DNA of 64,000 bases, from contig JAUZSN010000002.1 of NCBI GenBank assembly GCA_030949405.1, positions 1,426,001-1,490,000 of the forward strand, read 5' to 3'. The position numbers were made by a program, and so were the translations under genes. Source of the DNA: Methylococcales bacterium (GTDB lineage Bacteria > Pseudomonadota > Gammaproteobacteria > Methylococcales > Methylomonadaceae). Below the pieces are notes generated by a model, which worked only from the letters and a program-made list of their open reading frames with translations, was not told where the DNA came from and made no database searches. Below, piece by piece: positions 48,246-57,390 of the stretch (positions are counted from its first letter, which is position 1; each line of letters starts with the position of its first letter).

Positions 48246-50175
48246 CCTTGTTGATGTAAACTATTCCCAAACAGGCGACAGCATTTCCATAAATAAAATG
48301 GGAATGCGCAAAATGCAAATCCGCGCTTTTGAAGCGCGACATGCACAATATTTACTATTAAAATCGCCACCCGCATCAGGAAAATCAAGAGCCTTAATGT
48401 TTCTAGGCTTAGATAAACTCTATCACCAAGGCATAAAAAAAGTGATTGTCGCCGTTCCTGAACGTGCCATCGGCGCATCCTTTGATTGCACCAAACTTAC
48501 ACAACACGGATTTTTTGCCGACTGGGATTACGCGCCTAAATACAATTTATGCACAGGGGGCGGCGAATCCAGCAAAGTCAGCGCCTTTAAAAACTTTCTT
48601 AACGACAACAGCGCGACGATATTAATTTGTACCCACGCCACCCTGCGCTTTGCCTATCAAGCCGTTGATGAAAATGACTTTAATAATACCCTATTAGCCA
48701 TAGACGAATTTCACCATGTCTCAGCCGATAGTGACAACCAATTAGGCGAAGTGATTCGCTCTATTATGCGTCACACAAATGCCCATATTATTGCCATGAC
48801 AGGCTCTTATTTTCGCGGCGATAGTATACCTGTGTTATCACCCGAAGACGAAGCCAAATTTTCTAAAGTCACTTACAACTATTACGAACAACTCAATGGC
48901 TACAGCTATTTAAAAACTCTCGGCATTGGCTATCACTTTTATCAAGGCAACTATCTCAACGCAATAGATGACGTCTTAGATACCAACAAAAAAACCATTC
49001 TGCATATTCCCAATGTTAATGGCGGTGAATCCACCAAAGACAAACATAATGAAGTCGATTGTATTTTAGACTGCATCGGCACAGTGACACACCAAGACAA
49101 CGACACAGGCGTTATTCATATTAAACGCAAAGGCGATGACAAAATTATCAAAGTCGCCGATTTAGTCAACGACACCCCGAAAGACCGCGATAAAATTATG
49201 CGTTATCTACGCGAAATGAACGCCGCAGATGATATAGATGTGATTATCGCGCTCGGAATGGCAAAAGAAGGCTTTGATTGGGTATTTTGCGAACACGCGC
49301 TGACCGTGGGTTATCGTGGCTCATTAACTGAAATAATCCAAATTATTGGCAGAGCCACACGCGATAGCGAAAACAAAAACCACGCTCAATTTACCAACTT
49401 AATCGCTCAACCCGATGCCGCCGATGACTTAGTAAAACTATCGGTTAATAACATGTTGAAAGCGATTACCGCCTCATTATTAATGGAACAAGTGCTTGCG
49501 CCTAATTTTAAATTTAAAACCAAATTACCCGATGATGATAAACATGTCGCAGGCACGATTAAAATTCACGGGTTTAAAGAACCCAGCAGCCAACGAGTTA
49601 AAGAAATTGTCGAATCAGATTTGAATGATTTAAAAGCCGCTATTTTGCAAGATAATACAATGCTAAAAGCGTTACCTAGTGAATCCGTTGATCCACAGGT
49701 CATTAACAAGGTGATGATTCCTAAAATCATTCAAACAAAATACCCTGATTTAACCGCAGAGGAAGTGGAAGAAATTCGCCAACATGTTGTCACCGATTCC
49801 GTGATTAAAAATGGCGAAATTAAAGAAGTGGGCGGTAAATATTTTGTCCGCATGGCCAGTAAATTCGTCAACATAGAAGACTTGCATATTGATTTAATTG
49901 ATAAAGTTAATCCGTTTCAAAAAGCCTTTGAAGTGTTATCAAAATCCGTCACCGCAAAATTATTAAAAGTGATTCAAGAAACCATTGATGCAGGGCGTAT
50001 AGAAATGACTGACGAAGAAGCGGTGATTCTGTACCGCGATAAAATCGGCGAATTTATCAAAAAATATAACCGCGAACCTGATATTAATTCATCAGACGCG
50101 CTAGAAAAACGCATGGCAGAAGCGATTATTTATCTTAAAAATAAAAAACGCCAACAAAACACCGCGCAAGCATGA
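48238..50175 (+). CDS. SF2 (DEAD/DEAH-type) helicase of the defence operon
   Basis: 645 residues. Walker A PPASGKS ends at Lys49-Ser50, Walker B is DEFH (D156-H159), motif III TGS, and motif VI QIIGRATR starts at Gln368, so both RecA-like domains are complete. The C-terminal ~230 residues are helical and unassigned. This is the layout of a restriction-type translocase/helicase rather than an RNA helicase (no Q motif, no DEAD). It overlaps brnA by 8 bases and the nuclease gene by 4 (ATGA). Confidence 0.9.
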   Translation: MPNLVDVNYSQTGDSISINKMGMRKMQIRAFEARHAQYLLLKSPPASGKSRALMFLGLDKLYHQGIKKVIVAVPERAIGASFDCTKLTQHGFFADWDYAPKYNLCTGGGESSKVSAFKNFLNDNSATILICTHATLRFAYQAVDENDFNNTLLAIDEFHHVSADSDNQLGEVIRSIMRHTNAHIIAMTGSYFRGDSIPVLSPEDEAKFSKVTYNYYEQLNGYSYLKTLGIGYHFYQGNYLNAIDDVLDTNKKTILHIPNVNGGESTKDKHNEVDCILDCIGTVTHQDNDTGVIHIKRKGDDKIIKVADLVNDTPKDRDKIMRYLREMNAADDIDVIIALGMAKEGFDWVFCEHALTVGYRGSLTEIIQIIGRATRDSENKNHAQFTNLIAQPDAADDLVKLSVNNMLKAITASLLMEQVLAPNFKFKTKLPDDDKHVAGTIKIHGFKEPSSQRVKEIVESDLNDLKAAILQDNTMLKALPSESVDPQVINKVMIPKIIQTKYPDLTAEEVEEIRQHVVTDSVIKNGEIKEVGGKYFVRMASKFVNIEDLHIDLIDKVNPFQKAFEVLSKSVTAKLLKVIQETIDAGRIEMTDEEAVILYRDKIGEFIKKYNREPDINSSDALEKRMAEAIIYLKNKKRQQNTAQA

Positions 50176-51365
50176 TTGATTTTGCTCAAGAACTTGAAAA
50201 TATTTTAAGCGATGACCCTTTAGATTTATTAGCCATTAAAGCTAAAACCCTCTCAGCAATGAATGATGATGAGCGTTTAATTGCCTCATTTGAAGAAATT
50301 AATCAATTTGTGCGTAAACAGGGGCATGAACCCACAAAAAACCGTGATGATATTAATGAAAGAAGTTTGTTTTCGCGCTTAGAGGGTTTAAGAAATGATA
50401 TTAAAAAAGTAAAACGGTTAATGCCTTTTGATTGTTTTAAGTTATTAGAAACTATTTCTACGCTTGAACTTGAACCCGAAGCGAAAGAAATCACCAGCGT
50501 CAGCGATATTTTAGTAGACGATATATTAGGTTTGTTAGGCGAGGATGAGAATGATATTTTTACGCTTAAAAATGTCTCCAAAACCTTAAAAATGCCTGAA
50601 AAAGTTGCTCAACGAAAACCGTGTAAAAACTTTGCAAACTATGAAGCATTATTTAAACAATGTCATGCGGACTTAGTGTCTGAGAAAAGTGAATTAAAGA
50701 AATTTACAGGCGAGCAACAAATTACCACAGGGCATTTTTTTATTTTACATGGGGTGATGGTTTATGTTGCTAAAGTCGGCAAGAAATCAAAAAAACGCGG
50801 CAAGGTCAATGCGCGATTACGGTGTATTTTTGAAAATGGCACAGAATCCAACATGCTATTACGTTCGTTAGCGACCGAATTATATAAAGATGAAAACGGA
50901 CGGCGTATATTAAGTCACCGTGAAGAATTGTTTGATAACGCGGAAAAAATAACGCCAGCGGATAAGGCAACAGGTTATATTTATATCTTACGTTCATTAA
51001 GCGATGACCCTCAAATTAAAGCGATTAAAAACCTGTATAAAATTGGGTTTTCTCGGAAATCGGTAACACAACGTATCGCCAATGCTCACCATGAACCGAC
51101 CTATTTAATGGCAAAGGTTCAAATTATCACAGAATACCAAGCCTATAATTTAAATCCTCATAAATTAGAAACTTTATTGCATACTTTTTTTGCAGAATCC
51201 TGTTTGAATTTAGAGGTTTTTAATCAAGGGCAACGATATTCACCCCGCGAATGGTTTATCGTCCCCTTAGCGATCATAGAAACTACGGTTCAACTTTTAA
51301 GGAATGGTGAGATTATCCATTATCGTTATGATCGTGAGCAGCAGGAAATATTTTCTAAGGAATGA
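50172..51365 (+). CDS. GIY-YIG (T5orf172/MUG113-type) nuclease
   Basis: 397 residues. The C-terminal ~130 form a GIY-YIG-related domain: GYIYILRS (from G268), YKIGFSRKSVTQRIANAHHEP, HKLETLLHTFFAESCL and REWFIVP. The N-terminal 260 residues are helical and acidic, with no recognised domain, and may bind the helicase or target DNA. It overlaps the helicase gene by 4 bases and ends the operon. Nuclease activity is predicted from the fold; the tyrosines, Arg (QRIAN) and Glu (HKLE) needed for catalysis are in place. Confidence 0.87.
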   Translation: MIDFAQELENILSDDPLDLLAIKAKTLSAMNDDERLIASFEEINQFVRKQGHEPTKNRDDINERSLFSRLEGLRNDIKKVKRLMPFDCFKLLETISTLELEPEAKEITSVSDILVDDILGLLGEDENDIFTLKNVSKTLKMPEKVAQRKPCKNFANYEALFKQCHADLVSEKSELKKFTGEQQITTGHFFILHGVMVYVAKVGKKSKKRGKVNARLRCIFENGTESNMLLRSLATELYKDENGRRILSHREELFDNAEKITPADKATGYIYILRSLSDDPQIKAIKNLYKIGFSRKSVTQRIANAHHEPTYLMAKVQIITEYQAYNLNPHKLETLLHTFFAESCLNLEVFNQGQRYSPREWFIVPLAIIETTVQLLRNGEIIHYRYDREQQEIFSKE

Positions 51366-51429
51366 GATTTATAAACTATTCGCATTGAGTGAGGTCTGAT
51401 CTGTACCCATAAAACGAGCAGGTCTTATT

Positions 51430-51807
51430 ATGTCTCAGCAAGTAGAAACACCCTTTAGTATTGAAAAAATAGAACAACGCTTAAACGATGAATTACCGCA
51501 ATGGTCTTATGAAAATGGCTGGATACGGCGCAAATTTAAAACCAGTGGCTGGAAAGCAACCTTAATGGTGGTTACAACTGTGGGGCATTTAGCTGAAAAA
51601 GCATGGCATCATCCTGATTTAAATGTCTCTTATGCGTTTGTTATCGTCAAACTAGTCACCCATTCGGCCAAAGGAATTACCGAAAAAGACTTTAAACTGG
51701 CTAAAAAAATAGATGAGGTTTTAATGTGGGATGCAGCCAGTGATTCTGATGGGGTGTTTGAAGGAACCCCTGATGACCCGCGTTTCAATTATATTAAAAA
51801 CAGTTAA
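51430..51807 (+). CDS. phhB: Pterin-4a-carbinolamine dehydratase
   Basis: 125 residues of the DCoH/PCD family. EKAWHHPDLNVSYAFVIVKLVTHSAKGITEKDFKLAKKIDEV carries the catalytic His pair and the dimer region. It dehydrates 4a-hydroxy-tetrahydrobiopterin; in bacteria it also occurs without phenylalanine hydroxylase. No phhA was seen in the window. The gene starts about 65 bp after the nuclease and is probably outside the defence operon. Confidence 0.92.
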   Translation: MSQQVETPFSIEKIEQRLNDELPQWSYENGWIRRKFKTSGWKATLMVVTTVGHLAEKAWHHPDLNVSYAFVIVKLVTHSAKGITEKDFKLAKKIDEVLMWDAASDSDGVFEGTPDDPRFNYIKNS

Positions 51808-51846
51808 ACGCGTTCTTATTTTTAATCCAGTCACGTTACTTTAAAT

Positions 51847-51885
51847 AAAAAACCTCATAGAAATGAAACCGTCTATGAGGTTTTA
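51847..51885. terminator. Bidirectional rho-independent terminator
   Basis: AAAAACCTCATAGA and TCTATGAGGTTTTA form a 13-bp stem around a 10-nt loop with A and T runs on both sides. It serves the convergent phhB and Trp-rich repeat genes. Confidence 0.87.
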
Positions 51886-51905
51886 TTGATTGATAATCTA
51901 TTTTT

Positions 51906-52363
51906 TTATTGCTGGTTTTTCCAGACATACCAGTTAGGCACAACCCAAACCCAGTACCCTGCTACACCGACCTGACCACACCACGATCCTCCTCCCCAAT
52001 AACCATAATCTCGATATTGCCCATACTGACTTTTATCTTTAGGGCAATTCAATGTTTGTAATAACCCAGAATATTTACCTGCTGCTGAGGTTTTATTAGC
52101 CGATGCTTTATCCGCCCACACATACCACGAAGGCTGTAGCCAAACCCAATACCCTGCTTTACCTTGTTGACCACACCAAGACCCCCTTTCCAATAACCAT
52201 AATCATTAAACGTACCATATTTAGCACTATCGCTAGGACAAGCAAGTTCTTGAATAAGGTTATTATATTTACCATTGGCAGAAGCCGAGTTTCTGGCAAA
52301 ACTAGTGGTAGGCAAAAAACTGATGCCGCTCATCAATAAAACTAATAAAATTTTTATTTTCAT
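51906..52363 (-). pseudogene. Exported Trp/Tyr/Gly-rich two-repeat protein, frameshifted at a G-run
   Basis: The ATG at 52363 opens a signal peptide (MKIKILLVLLMSGISFLPTTSFA). Two ~60-residue repeats follow, each with KY-x2-L-x3-L-x-CP, YG, DYGYW, SWCGQ-x-G-x-AGYWVW and P-x-WYVW. The frame breaks in repeat 1 at a run of five C (52182-52186, five G on the coding strand). One extra G there restores GYWKGGSWCGQ and gives 152 residues. The domain family is unknown to me. The repeated aromatic motif suggests a surface or carbohydrate-binding role, which is inference only. Confidence 0.75.
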
Positions 52364-52517
52364 CTTATACTCCCGTCAAAGAACACACACCCTATAACCT
52401 AACTATTGATGATTCCAATGATGGATAATCGTTTAAGTTATTTTAGACACGATTCTACGTTAATCAAATTTAAACGCTATCCGTCGTCGTTGTTATTTTT
52501 TTAAATTCACCTCCGCT

Positions 52518-54926
52518 TTATGATAATTCTTTGTTAGAAAAGTCATCAACGGCAATCGCTTTAGAGCGGGCTATTTCTGCTATCGTTAATAGTTCGGCCT
52601 CGTTTGCAGAAATAATCTTTTTCGCTAATGCCTCTTTTATGAGTTGTTCTTGGGAAAGTCCTTTTGATAATTGTTTTTGTTTCTTAGCCTCATGTAATTT
52701 TTTTTCTACGCTCGCTGCGTTTAAAACTGCTTGAAAGGCTACTTCAAGTCGTCCCGTTGCATCATCAGGGTTATTATTAATATAAATACCCGCAGTCAGT
52801 CGGTCTCGTGTCGCCGAATCGTCTAATAACAGTCTAGCAATTTTTTCTTCAAGGGCATCGTTAGGCTCTGATAACCGCTTTCCTAATGGAAATAAAATAA
52901 GGCGAAGTGCATAGACTACGGGGGCGAAAGGTAATTTATCTAATAAGGCCGCTAAAGCTTGCTGGACTTGAAACAGCGTATGCTGACATGCCCAATCCAT
53001 CAGCGGTTTATCCTCTTGTAAACTTCCTTGTTCTTTATAGTGCTTGAGTACACAAGAACATAAATAAAGATTACTTAAGGCATCGGCAAAACGTCCTGAA
53101 ATTCGTTCTTTACGTTTTAATGCCCCGCCTAACGTTAACAAACCATAATCACTGAGTAAGGCGAAAGCCACACTAAAACGGCTAATCAGTTGGTAATAAC
53201 GTTGCGTGTCTTTATCGGCTTTAATCTTTAACCAATGCGCATTCGTTAACGCTAACCACGCCGTTGCCGCTAAATTATGTAGACTAAACCCTGCATGTTG
53301 AAATAATAAGCGATCAAATTCAGGAAGATCATTCGTATCTAACGCGGCGATTTCTTTTTGAATAAAGGGGTGACAGCGCACCGCCCCTTGTCCAAAAATC
53401 ATCATTGTTCGCGTCAGTATATTTGCCCCTTCCACGGTAATGCTCACAGGAATCACTTGATATAAACGCCCCATATAGTTTTTAGGCCCTAAACAAATCC
53501 CCGATCCCCCTTGTACATCCATGCCATCATTTAGAACCCCTCGCATTCTTTCGGTTAGTTCATACTTGATAATGGCTGAAATGACCGAGGGTTGTTTCCC
53601 TGCATCTAATGCGGCCACGGAAATTTTACGCGCGGCATCAATAAGGTAAGTTTGCCCTGCGATACGAGCTAAAGCTTCTTGTACGCCTTCAAATTCGCCA
53701 ATAGGTAAATTAAATTGCTTACGAATGCGTGCGTAAGCGCCCGTATTACGACTGGTAAATTTTACCGCAGCGGTGCTTAACGCAGGGAGTGAAATAGCTC
53801 GACCCGTTGCTAAACATTGCATCAGCATTTTCCAACCATTACCGACTTGAGCTTGCCCACCGATAATCCAGTCCATCGGGATAAAAACATCTTTACCCCA
53901 ATTAGGCCCATTTTGAAAAGCTGAATCTAATGGGAAATGCCGCCGACCAATAGAAACGCCCTTGGTTTTGGTGGGAATTAAAGCCACAGTGATCCCTAAT
54001 TCTTTTTGATCGCCGATTAATTGATTGGGATCATAAAGTTTAAATGCCATGCCTAATACTGTGGCAACAGGGCCTAACGTAATATAACGTTTATCCCAAT
54101 TTAGGCGAATGCCCAAAACATTATTTTTACCTTCAAATTTTTGTTGGCAAACAATGCCTGTATCAGGAATTGAGCCTGCATCACTCCCTGCATTCGGGCC
54201 TGTTAATGCAAAGGCAGGTATATCTTTACCAATAGCTAGGCGGGGTAAATAATAGTCTTTTTGTGCTTCCGTTCCATAACCCAACAGCAGTTTAGCAGGG
54301 CCTAAAGAGTTTGGCACCATGACGGTAACCCCTGCACTGGTACTTCGACTGGCAATTTTTATCACCACTTCGGAGTGGGCAAAATGTGAAAATTCTAAGC
54401 CATCATATTTTTTAGGAATAATCATGCCACAAAATTTATTTTTTTTAATAAAATCCCAGACATCGGCGGGTAAATCTTGATGTTTATGGGTGATTTCCCA
54501 ATCATTTAACATGGCACAAAGTGTTTCAACAGGCCCCTCAATAAAGGCTTGCTCTTCCTTCGTTAAGGTTACTTCAGGTAAATCATCCAAAACTGTCCAG
54601 TTCGGGTCGCCTGAAAATAACTCAGCCTCCCACCAAGTATCGCCTGCTTCCAAGGCTTCACGTTCTGTTCGTGAAATTTTTGGAATGGCCATTTGCATAA
54701 TTTTAAACGCGTGCTGACTAATAAAATGTTGTCTTAAAGAGGGAAAATTAAGGACACTGGCGGTCATTAAAAAGACAATCCAAATAAGTTGCGTGCCGAT
54801 ACTAAAGTCACCTTGTAACGTGACCATAAATAAGAGGGCGGCTAATACCGCCGTGTTGATGGGTAATGAGGCTTTAAAATAAGCTAAAGCCCAGAGAATA
54901 ACGAGTAATATAAGTAACCAAAACAT
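52518..54926 (-). CDS. fadE: Membrane-linked acyl-CoA dehydrogenase
   Basis: 802 residues, the long FadE form (E. coli FadE 814). Two or three N-terminal hydrophobic segments (LLILLVILWALAYF, AVLAALLFMVTL) precede an acyl-CoA dehydrogenase domain with ITVALIPTKTKGVSIG and FALTGPNAGSDAGS, followed by the extended FadE C-terminus. It introduces the first double bond in fatty-acid beta-oxidation and passes electrons to the quinone pool. It lies 148 bp after the FadN-type gene in the same direction. Confidence 0.93.
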   Translation of the reverse strand: MFWLLILLVILWALAYFKASLPINTAVLAALLFMVTLQGDFSIGTQLIWIVFLMTASVLNFPSLRQHFISQHAFKIMQMAIPKISRTEREALEAGDTWWEAELFSGDPNWTVLDDLPEVTLTKEEQAFIEGPVETLCAMLNDWEITHKHQDLPADVWDFIKKNKFCGMIIPKKYDGLEFSHFAHSEVVIKIASRSTSAGVTVMVPNSLGPAKLLLGYGTEAQKDYYLPRLAIGKDIPAFALTGPNAGSDAGSIPDTGIVCQQKFEGKNNVLGIRLNWDKRYITLGPVATVLGMAFKLYDPNQLIGDQKELGITVALIPTKTKGVSIGRRHFPLDSAFQNGPNWGKDVFIPMDWIIGGQAQVGNGWKMLMQCLATGRAISLPALSTAAVKFTSRNTGAYARIRKQFNLPIGEFEGVQEALARIAGQTYLIDAARKISVAALDAGKQPSVISAIIKYELTERMRGVLNDGMDVQGGSGICLGPKNYMGRLYQVIPVSITVEGANILTRTMMIFGQGAVRCHPFIQKEIAALDTNDLPEFDRLLFQHAGFSLHNLAATAWLALTNAHWLKIKADKDTQRYYQLISRFSVAFALLSDYGLLTLGGALKRKERISGRFADALSNLYLCSCVLKHYKEQGSLQEDKPLMDWACQHTLFQVQQALAALLDKLPFAPVVYALRLILFPLGKRLSEPNDALEEKIARLLLDDSATRDRLTAGIYINNNPDDATGRLEVAFQAVLNAASVEKKLHEAKKQKQLSKGLSQEQLIKEALAKKIISANEAELLTIAEIARSKAIAVDDFSNKELS

Positions 54927-55074
54927 GATTCTTCTCCTTGATTTAGAGCGTTATTATTATTTTTAAATGGAGACCTTAAAAAAGGAATTAACGGGATTTA
55001 AGATTGCGTACATTTTAAAAAATGTTCTGGAACGATGACTTTAATCGCGGTTCCAAATCGTTATCGGTTACTTT

Positions 55075-57390
55075 TTAATTCCGCAGTGGTTTTCCTGTCG
55101 CTAACATGTGTTCTAAACGAGCGACGGTTTCAGGTTGTTTAACTAGGTGTAAAAATGCGTCTAACTCTAATGCTAATAAATCCGCTTCCGTGAGCGGTTT
55201 CGTCATATCACTGTCGCCTCCACTTAAAATAGTTCCTAACGCCGCTGAGATTTTGACATCATAAGCACTCGCTTTGCCCATCAACTGAAAAGCTTTCGTC
55301 CCCATTTCTAATAAAATTTGCGCACTTTTACCCGCTAATGAGTAGGTACAGGGTTCAGGGGGGTGATAATTTTTGATAAGGCTAAGGGCTTTGGCTTTCG
55401 CATCGGCTAATAAACGAGCCTTATTCATGCTAATACCATCGTCTGCGGATAAAAATAATAATGTTTTGGCATCAAACGCAGACGTTGATACCTTCGCTAA
55501 ACCAATCGTTTGAAAGGCTGCAACCGTCGGAGGAATTGAGCCACCAAAACGTTTAGGTTGCTGAATTTGCCGACGTAAATATTCTTTACATCCGCCCCAA
55601 CCTGGAATTAATCCGACGCCGACTTCAACTAAGCCAACATAAAGTTCAGCATGGGCTTGTATCGCATCACAATGGAGTAAAACTTCACAACCTCCGCCTA
55701 AAGCTAACCCTGATGGGGCTGCAACAACGGGAAAAGGTGCGTATTTTAATGCGTTATAGGTTTGTTGCCCTGTGTGAATTAAATCGGTCACCGCTTGAAA
55801 GTCATTATTTTCTAAGGCGACTAATAGCAGACCTAAATTTGCCCCCGCAGAAAAATTATCGGCCTCGTTATGAATAATTAACGCTGAAAAATCAGTTTTT
55901 ACTTTTTCAATACTGTCTCTTATTAACGCCATTGAGTCCATATCAAGCGTGTTCATTTTGCTATGAAATTCCAAACAAGCAACGTGGTCGCCAATATCCC
56001 ATAGACTTGCCGAATGATTACTTAAGACAGGCTGTTGACCTTGTTTTATATCACTTAAGAGCAATACCCCCTCGGCCCGTTTCACGGTTTGATAACCTTG
56101 TAAGCATCGATACTGTAATTCTGTTTCACTCACCTTATAAAAAGGATCTTTCGTTTGCAGTAGGGGAGGAATGATGCAGCCATCGGCTTCAAGCTTTTCA
56201 ACAAACGCGGCAACCCCTAGCTGATCAATTAATTCAAATACCCCATATTCCCAGTTGTAACCCAAGCGCATCGCTTCATCAATTGAGGTTATATCATCAC
56301 TGATTTCAGGCACTAATGACGCGGCATATAATAAGGTTTTACTCATGACTCGCCACGCATAATCGGCGTATTTATCATTTTCGGTTAATAAACTGGGGAG
56401 TCCTGATTTTTTAAGTCGTTTAATTATTTCAAGCTTAGGTTTTTCGCTTAAACGATAGTCTCCTGTCGTTAAATCAATGCCTTCTTTTACCCGCTTGCCA
56501 TCCACCTTATTTAACCGATAAAATCCCCCTTTTCCCTTACGTCCCGTATAGCCCTCGGCAATCATTTTTTCTAAGAGCGGCGGCATTGAATTAAGCGTTA
56601 AAAAGGCATCCTGTTTAGGTAATGCTGTCGTCATGCTTTTGATGACATGGGGCATTAAATCCAAGCCAACTAAATCTAATAGGCCAAAAACTCCTGTTTT
56701 AGGAATGCCGAAAGGAATACTTAGCACCGCATCCGCTTCTTCAATCGTTAAACCTAAGTTGATGGCTTCTAAAAGACCGCATTGAATCCAATAAATACCA
56801 ATCCGATTGCCCATAAACCCAGCGGTATCTTTACAGGAAACACAGCCTTTACCTAAGCGATGATCTGCAAATGTTGTTACCGCTTGAACTAAATCTGTTC
56901 GCGTTTGCTCACTCGCGACTATTTCTAATAGGCGCATATAACGGGGTGGATTGAAAAAGTGACTAATGATAAATTGCTGTTGAAATTTAACCGACAAACC
57001 CTTCGTTAATAAGGCTAAAGGCAATGTCGATGTATTTGAACTAATGAGCGTGTTTTCAGTACAATGGCGTTGTAGTTTTTGATATAAATTTTGTTTAATC
57101 GCCAAATTTTCAATGATGGCTTCGATCACCCAATCAACCTCTTCAAGCTGATATAGATCATCCTCAATATTACCTACCGTAATTAAACGCGCATTACGTG
57201 GCTGCATTAACGCAGGCGGGCGCGATTTTAATAATTTTTTGACCGCTGTTTCAGCAATGATATTACGATTTTTAGCGTCTTTAGGCGCAATATCTAACAA
57301 ATAAACAGGGATACCTGCATTAGCAATATGAGCGGCAATACTCGCGCCCATAACCCCTGCGCCAATGACGGCAACTTTTTTAATGTTCAT
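55075..57390 (-). CDS. fadN: FadN-type 3-hydroxyacyl-CoA dehydrogenase / enoyl-CoA hydratase fusion
   Basis: 771 residues from the ATG at 57390, chosen because a GGAGG site precedes it and it overlaps the thiolase stop (TGATG). An NAD-binding dehydrogenase comes first (VAVIGAGVMGASIAAHIANAG, SSNTSTLPL, SHFFNPPRYMRLLEIV). An enoyl-CoA hydratase follows (SAGANL, APSGLALGGGCEVLLHCD, ELYVGLVEVGVGLIPGWGGC). This order is the reverse of FadB/FadJ and matches Bacillus FadN. It performs steps two and three of beta-oxidation, with the thiolase upstream and FadE downstream. Confidence 0.9.
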   Translation of the reverse strand: MNIKKVAVIGAGVMGASIAAHIANAGIPVYLLDIAPKDAKNRNIIAETAVKKLLKSRPPALMQPRNARLITVGNIEDDLYQLEEVDWVIEAIIENLAIKQNLYQKLQRHCTENTLISSNTSTLPLALLTKGLSVKFQQQFIISHFFNPPRYMRLLEIVASEQTRTDLVQAVTTFADHRLGKGCVSCKDTAGFMGNRIGIYWIQCGLLEAINLGLTIEEADAVLSIPFGIPKTGVFGLLDLVGLDLMPHVIKSMTTALPKQDAFLTLNSMPPLLEKMIAEGYTGRKGKGGFYRLNKVDGKRVKEGIDLTTGDYRLSEKPKLEIIKRLKKSGLPSLLTENDKYADYAWRVMSKTLLYAASLVPEISDDITSIDEAMRLGYNWEYGVFELIDQLGVAAFVEKLEADGCIIPPLLQTKDPFYKVSETELQYRCLQGYQTVKRAEGVLLLSDIKQGQQPVLSNHSASLWDIGDHVACLEFHSKMNTLDMDSMALIRDSIEKVKTDFSALIIHNEADNFSAGANLGLLLVALENNDFQAVTDLIHTGQQTYNALKYAPFPVVAAPSGLALGGGCEVLLHCDAIQAHAELYVGLVEVGVGLIPGWGGCKEYLRRQIQQPKRFGGSIPPTVAAFQTIGLAKVSTSAFDAKTLLFLSADDGISMNKARLLADAKAKALSLIKNYHPPEPCTYSLAGKSAQILLEMGTKAFQLMGKASAYDVKISAALGTILSGGDSDMTKPLTEADLLALELDAFLHLVKQPETVARLEHMLATGKPLRN

